A stretch of 11,127 bases of DNA from Tardiphaga sp. (GTDB taxonomy: Bacteria; Pseudomonadota; Alphaproteobacteria; Rhizobiales; Xanthobacteraceae): the NCBI GenBank assembly GCA_028290325.1, contig JAQGJY010000112.1, positions 1-11,127 of the forward strand, given 5' to 3'. Shown here one piece after another: positions 8,288 through 11,127 of this stretch. The translations under genes and the position numbers were made by a program. Numbering within the stretch: the stretch's first letter is position 1; every line of letters begins with the position of its first letter. The notes beneath the pieces are model-generated. The model saw nothing but the letters and a program-made list of their open reading frames with translations, made no database searches and was not told the origin of the DNA.

Positions 8288-8297
8288 GGGTCGATGC

Positions 8298-9158
8298 ATG
8301 AGTGACGTCTCGATTCAACGCCCGCCGCACGTGATCCGCCGCTGGCTCGCCTCGCATATCGCGGCGACCATCGCGCTGCTGGTGCTCACATTCCTGGTGG
8401 TGCTCGCGGTCGCCGCGCCCGTCATCGCGCCCTATGCGCCGACCGCGCAAGACGCCAACAACATGCTGTCGCCGCCGACAAATCTGCACTGGCTTGGCAC
8501 CGACGATCTCGGCCGCGATATCCTCAGCCGGCTGATCTACGGCGCGCCGACGACGGTCTATGCCTGCCTGCTCGCGGTCGGCGTCGCGCTGCTCATCGGG
8601 CTGCCGGTCGGATTGATCGCGGGCTTCTTCGGCGGCAAGGTCGATGCCGTGATCAGCCGCGTCATCGACACGTTTCTGGCGTTTCCGGCCATCGTGCTCG
8701 CCATCGCCGTCACCAGCGCGCTCGGCATCGGTCTCACCAACAGCATGATCTCCGTCGGCATTGTGTTCTTTCCTCAGCTCGCCCGGCTGGTGCGCGCGCG
8801 AACGTTGATCGTGCGGCAGGACTTATACGTCGAGGCCGCGCGCTGCTTCGGCGCGTCGTCGCTGCATATTCTGTGGCGGCACGTTTTGCCCAACACGATC
8901 CAGCCCGTCATCGTCCAGGTGACATTGCTGCTTGGCACGGCATTGCTCGCGGAAGCCAGCCTGAGCTTTCTCGGCCTCGGCATCCAGCCACCGAATCCGA
9001 GCTGGGGCGCGATGCTGGCGCGTGCCTACCAGTATATGGAGATCGCGCCGGAGCAGATGTACTCCCCGGGCCTGGCGATCCTCATCACGGCGCTGGCCTT
9101 CAACACGTTGGGCGAATCGCTGCGCGTCTCGCTCGATCCGACCTCGCGCGGACGCTGA
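8298..9158 (+). CDS. Dpp-type ABC transporter permease (DppC-like)
   Basis: The second pore subunit, 286 aa, inner membrane. It has an N-terminal helix (about 20-45) followed by the family's hallmark HWLGTDDLGRDILSRLIYG (64-82). Remaining helices lie at about 87-111, 126-145, 148-163, 203-222 and 256-271. The EAA loop is YVEAARCFGASSLHILWRHV (177-196) with LPN next. LSFLGLGIQPPNPSWG (222-237) and LGESLRVSLDPTSR (271-284) at the end are also characteristic of DppC/OppC. AGGGGT (8286-8291) lies 6 nt before ATG 8298, a good ribosome-binding site. An earlier ATG at 8294 is out of frame and stops at once. This is the last gene of the operon, followed by a terminator-like hairpin. Confidence 0.95.
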   Translation: MSDVSIQRPPHVIRRWLASHIAATIALLVLTFLVVLAVAAPVIAPYAPTAQDANNMLSPPTNLHWLGTDDLGRDILSRLIYGAPTTVYACLLAVGVALLIGLPVGLIAGFFGGKVDAVISRVIDTFLAFPAIVLAIAVTSALGIGLTNSMISVGIVFFPQLARLVRARTLIVRQDLYVEAARCFGASSLHILWRHVLPNTIQPVIVQVTLLLGTALLAEASLSFLGLGIQPPNPSWGAMLARAYQYMEIAPEQMYSPGLAILITALAFNTLGESLRVSLDPTSRGR

Positions 9159-9200
9159 CGAAAGCCCGTCGGGATTCGCGAAACCGCTGATCGCTGATCG

Positions 9201-9219
9201 CGGCGGGATCGCCGTTTTT
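9201..9219 (+). terminator. Probable intrinsic terminator after the transporter operon
   Basis: Perfect 5-bp G+C stem CGGCG (9201-9205) / CGCCG (9210-9214) with a GGAT loop, immediately followed by five Ts (9215-9219). It lies 42 nt after the DppC-like stop. The stem is short, but composition, T-run and position all fit. An overlapping alternative pairing with CGCCG at 9224-9228 exists. Confidence 0.6.
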
Positions 9220-9304
9220 AAAACGCCGCACCGGATCACGCGCAGCCCGCCATCAAGCAAGCCGGCCGCATCACGCCAAGGTCTTGAGCGGCGCCGTGTC
9301 GAGA

Positions 9305-9386
9305 CATGGTAAATGCCCGATACGACTCGCGATTTCGTAACCATCGCATCACGGCAGTTTTCGTTTACCACTCCATTTAAGGATTC
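9305..9386. promoter_or_regulatory. AT-richer intergenic patch with inverted and direct repeats
   Basis: The 352-nt stretch between the DppC-like gene and the small gene is non-coding as far as I can see. Within it this patch is less G+C-rich than the surroundings. It contains a 7-bp inverted repeat TGGTAAA (9307-9313) / TTTACCA (9364-9370), and TTTCGT occurs twice, at 9333-9338 and 9359-9364, each followed by an ACCA-containing sequence (TTTCGTAACCAT and TTTCGTTTACCA). This would suit a regulator-binding or promoter region for the small gene at 9511. No clear -35/-10 pair is visible. A 24-codon frame from ATG 9305 has no ribosome-binding site and is not called. Confidence 0.3.
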
Positions 9387-9461
9387 CGGCGGAAGCGTGT
9401 GCGATGGTCTGCCCATGATCGGGACCAACCCGGCGAGCACGTGATAACAAGACCGCGTCAA

Positions 9462-9492
9462 GGGCCGGACTCACCGTGGGGGTGTCCGGTCC
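9462..9492 (+). promoter_or_regulatory. Strong leader hairpin just upstream of the small gene's ribosome-binding site
   Basis: Arms 9462-9469 and 9485-9492 (GGGCCGGA/TCCGGTCC) form 8 pairs, one of them G-T. After a 2-nt CT bulge, CACC (9472-9475) pairs with GGTG (9481-9484) around loop GTGGG. The structure ends 7 nt before the GGGA (9500-9503) that serves ATG 9511. No T-run follows on either strand, so it is not a standard terminator; it may stabilise or regulate the small gene's mRNA. Confidence 0.45.
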
Positions 9493-9510
9493 GTCCAACG
9501 GGAAATGACA

Positions 9511-9696
9511 ATGGCTGCACAGAAGAAAAAGACCGGCGCGAAACGCAAGCCGGCTCACAGCCGCCCGCACGCCTCATCGAAATTCCGCAACGTTCTGACC
9601 ACCGCGATGCGCGGCGTGGTCAACATGGCCGTCGTCGCGACGGTCTCCGCCGCCGTGCTCGGCGGGCTGCTCGCCGCGAAATATTACGGCGCGTGA
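9511..9696 (+). CDS. Small basic single-membrane-segment protein, unknown function
   Basis: I do not recognise this 61-aa protein. Its first half is strongly basic and probably cytoplasmic (KKKTGAKRK at 5-13, several His, Arg and Lys up to residue 34). Residues about 37-56 form one hydrophobic, Ala/Val/Gly-rich segment that could span the inner membrane, ending in KYYGA at the C-terminus. ATG 9511 is chosen over the in-frame ATG at 9505 because GGGA (9500-9503) is 7 nt before 9511 but only 1 nt before 9505. The gene stands alone, behind its own long upstream region with a strong hairpin. It converges on the nickel transporter gene with one base between the stop codons. A real gene is likely because of the ribosome-binding site and coherent basic-plus-TM design, but chance is possible. 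It could be a membrane anchor or regulator; no function is claimed. Confidence 0.6.
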   Translation: MAAQKKKTGAKRKPAHSRPHASSKFRNVLTTAMRGVVNMAVVATVSAAVLGGLLAAKYYGA

Positions 9697-9697
9697 T

Positions 9698-10396
9698 TCA
9701 AGCGACCAGCATCGTGTCATAGATCGTCGTCGCGCCGATGCTGATCGTGATCAGCCCGACCGCGACCTGTAGCCCGCGATTGGCCCAGGTCAGCCAGCGC
9801 GCCGACGCCGCGATTGGCACCGCGATCACGGTCGATAGCGCGCCCATGCCGAGCATCGAGCCGACCCCGAACAGCAAAATGTAAAACACGCCGATCGTCG
9901 GGCTGCTGGCCTGCGACGCCGCCACCACCACCAATGCGGCCGACCCCGCCATGCCGTGCATGAGTCCGACCAGCAGCGTCCGCCAGCGGAAGCCGTGCTG
10001 GTGGGTAGGCGCGCTGGCGCTGCGCGGCGCGTGGTCGCCGCCGTGGCTATGGGCATGACGCTGCGCCGCGCCGCTGCCGTGGCGATGGCCGTGACCATAC
10101 ACATGGTCGCGCCACAGCCGCCACAGCACATGCGCGCCGAGGACGACCAGCATGGCGCCCACCATGGCTTCCAGCGGGCGTTCGAGATGTTCGGGAATCG
10201 CCTGGCCGAGCAGGATCGCCGCGCCCGCGAAAGCAAATAATGTAAGCGTATGGCCGAGGCCCCAGGTCAGGCCGTGGCGGATGATATCCCGCACGCTGCT
10301 GCGCCGGGCGGCGATGCTCGACACGGCCGCGATGTGGTCAGCCTCCAGCGCATGTTGCATGCCGAGCAAAAAGCCAAGGCCGAGAATTCCGAACAT
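9698..10396 (-). CDS. NicO/UreH-like nickel/cobalt transporter family membrane protein
   Basis: A 232-aa integral membrane protein with about six hydrophobic segments. The first contains HALEADHIAAV (15-25), matching the HX4DH metal motif of nickel/cobalt transporters (His15, Asp20, His21). A second family motif, GLMHGMAGSAAL (144-155), follows the central loop. That loop (about 97-136) is His-rich, with ten His between 98 and 134, as expected for metal handling; similar proteins are annotated as urease accessory UreH-like or NicO transporters. It may import or export Ni/Co; direction is not readable. The ATG at 10396 gives the usual short N-terminus before the HX4DH motif, but no good Shine-Dalgarno is seen and a GC-only inverted repeat (10398-10403/10422-10427) abuts the start. 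No urease or hydrogenase gene is in the window. It lies 77 nt downstream of the crotonase-family gene on the same strand and could be cotranscribed with it. Confidence 0.8.
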   Translation of the reverse strand: MFGILGLGFLLGMQHALEADHIAAVSSIAARRSSVRDIIRHGLTWGLGHTLTLFAFAGAAILLGQAIPEHLERPLEAMVGAMLVVLGAHVLWRLWRDHVYGHGHRHGSGAAQRHAHSHGGDHAPRSASAPTHQHGFRWRTLLVGLMHGMAGSAALVVVAASQASSPTIGVFYILLFGVGSMLGMGALSTVIAVPIAASARWLTWANRGLQVAVGLITISIGATTIYDTMLVA

Positions 10397-10397
10397 G

Positions 10398-10427
10398 CGC
10401 GCCCGATCAAGGAATTTGTCAGGCGCG
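10398..10427 (-). promoter_or_regulatory. GC-only inverted repeat abutting the NicO-like start codon
   Basis: CGCGCC (10398-10403) and GGCGCG (10422-10427) are perfectly complementary over 6 bp with an 18-nt loop. In the minus-strand mRNA the stem would end one base before the ATG at 10396, covering the place of the ribosome-binding site. It could hinder initiation, but short GC-rich matches also arise by chance at this composition. Confidence 0.25.
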
Positions 10428-10473
10428 ATTGATACAGGCTTTCGATCCCGGCCACACGGATTTTCGTCTGGCG

Positions 10474-11127
10474 TTACGAGCCCTTGAAGGTCGCGCCGCG
10501 CTTGCCGAGAAAAGCGCCGACGCCTTCCGTGAAATCGTCGGTGCCCATGCAGGCACGAAATGCATCGCCCTCCGCCGCCATCTGGTCGTGCATCGAGCGA
10601 TCGAGCGATCCGCGCAGCAATGCCTTGGTCTGGCCGAAGGCGAAGGTCGGTCCATCGGCGAGGCGTTTCGCCAACCTGTCGGTTTCGGCGGCGAGATCGG
10701 CCGCCGGCACCACCTTGTTGACCAGGCCGAGCCGCAAAGCCTCCTGCGCATCGATATTCTCCGACAGCAGTGCGATCTCCATCGCCTTGCGAAGGCCGAC
10801 CAGGCGCGGCAGCGAGAACGTCGCCGAGCCATCCGGGCTGGTGCCGAGTTTCGAATAGGCCAGATTGAACACGACATTGTCGGCGGCGATCGCCAGATCG
10901 GTCGCGAAGGCAATGCTCGCGCCGGCGCCGGCCACCGGCCCTTGCAGGCTGGCGATGACGGGCGCGGCAAGGCCCGCGAGCAATTCGAGCCCGTCATGCA
11001 GCGGGTCCATGATGGTGCGGATGCGCGCGCGGCCTTCGTCCACCGGGCCGCCGAAGGCCGAGACGTCGCCGCCGGCCATGAATGCGCGGCCTTCGCCGGC
11101 GATGACGACGACGCGCACGGCGCTGTC
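10474..11127 (-). CDS. Enoyl-CoA hydratase/isomerase family protein, PaaG-like (5' end outside window)
   Basis: A crotonase-fold enzyme acting on acyl-CoA thioesters in the cytoplasm. About 217 of the usual ~260 residues are visible; the frame is open to the window edge (DSAVRVVVIAG), and the GTG at 11118 is only an internal codon. The oxyanion-hole regions are seen in GEGRAFMAGGDVSAFG and GPVAGAGASIA. Aligned to mitochondrial enoyl-CoA hydratase, both catalytic Glu positions are replaced (Ser in AGASIA, Tyr in NLAYSKLG). Instead it has Asp in SPDG (codon 10831-10833), followed by LPRLVG. This matches PaaG-type isomerases, where the corresponding Asp is thought to be catalytic; PDGSAT differs from the common PDGGGT. 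An isomerase role is thus more likely than hydration, but the substrate is unknown. The stop is TAA at 10476-10474; no clear terminator follows before the NicO-like gene. Confidence 0.88.
   Translation of the reverse strand, partial: DSAVRVVVIAGEGRAFMAGGDVSAFGGPVDEGRARIRTIMDPLHDGLELLAGLAAPVIASLQGPVAGAGASIAFATDLAIAADNVVFNLAYSKLGTSPDGSATFSLPRLVGLRKAMEIALLSENIDAQEALRLGLVNKVVPAADLAAETDRLAKRLADGPTFAFGQTKALLRGSLDRSMHDQMAAEGDAFRACMGTDDFTEGVGAFLGKRGATFKGS

Noticed and set aside
9305..9379. Possible 24-codon peptide from ATG 9305
   Set aside because: No ribosome-binding site and no conspicuous peptide features; more likely part of a regulatory patch.
8823..9461. Minus-strand open frame covering the end of the DppC-like gene and the intergenic region
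   Set aside because: Half of it is antisense to the permease gene. The remaining part shows no recognisable protein features or ribosome-binding site.
9201..9510. tRNA, small RNA of known family, or attachment site in the 352-nt gap
   Set aside because: No cloverleaf, CCA end, or flanking direct repeat of att type could be found by eye.
10484..10858. Plus-strand open frame of about 124 codons opposite the crotonase-family gene
   Set aside because: The minus-strand frame carries clear crotonase motifs; this one is a shadow with low-complexity Ser/Arg/Ala composition.

Overview
The window is about 11.1 kb of high-GC, densely coding DNA. Protein families, strong codon bias and ATGA/TGATG-type gene overlaps suggest an alphaproteobacterium, most likely a Bradyrhizobium/Rhodopseudomonas/Afipia-like member of the Hyphomicrobiales. 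This placement is inferred from gene content and composition; no rRNA or other phylogenetic marker is present.

Layout. (1) Bases 1-1022 (+) hold the C-terminal ~339 residues of formate--tetrahydrofolate ligase (fhs), whose 5' part lies outside the window. (2) Bases 1023-1212 are intergenic and contain two adjacent perfect 17-nt hairpins plus a third copy of one arm. (3) Bases 1213-9158 (+) form one probable six-gene operon. It encodes an 802-aa protein with two fused family III (CaiB/BaiF) CoA-transferase domains, two Opp/Dpp-type ABC ATPases, a family 5 solute-binding protein with a Tat-type signal, and two Dpp-type permeases. The first four genes overlap by 1-4 nt; a 100-nt gap with a pyrimidine-rich tract precedes the permeases. 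An intrinsic terminator-like hairpin with a T-run lies 42 nt after the last permease gene. (4) Bases 9159-9510 are non-coding, with an AT-richer patch of short repeats and a strong hairpin just before a small gene. (5) Bases 9511-9696 (+) encode a 61-aa basic, single-TM protein of unknown function. (6) Bases 9698-10396 (-) encode a NicO/UreH-like nickel/cobalt transporter with a His-rich loop. (7) Bases 10474-11127 (-) hold the 3' part of a PaaG-like enoyl-CoA hydratase/isomerase family gene that runs off the window.

How the genes may work together. The operon couples a complete ABC importer to a CoA-transferase. The simplest reading is uptake of an organic acid or acyl-peptide-like compound followed by activation to its CoA thioester in the cytoplasm. 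The substrate cannot be read from the sequence. The crotonase-family gene nearby fits acyl-CoA metabolism but is on the other strand and need not be linked. I found no mobile element, CRISPR array, tRNA or rRNA.
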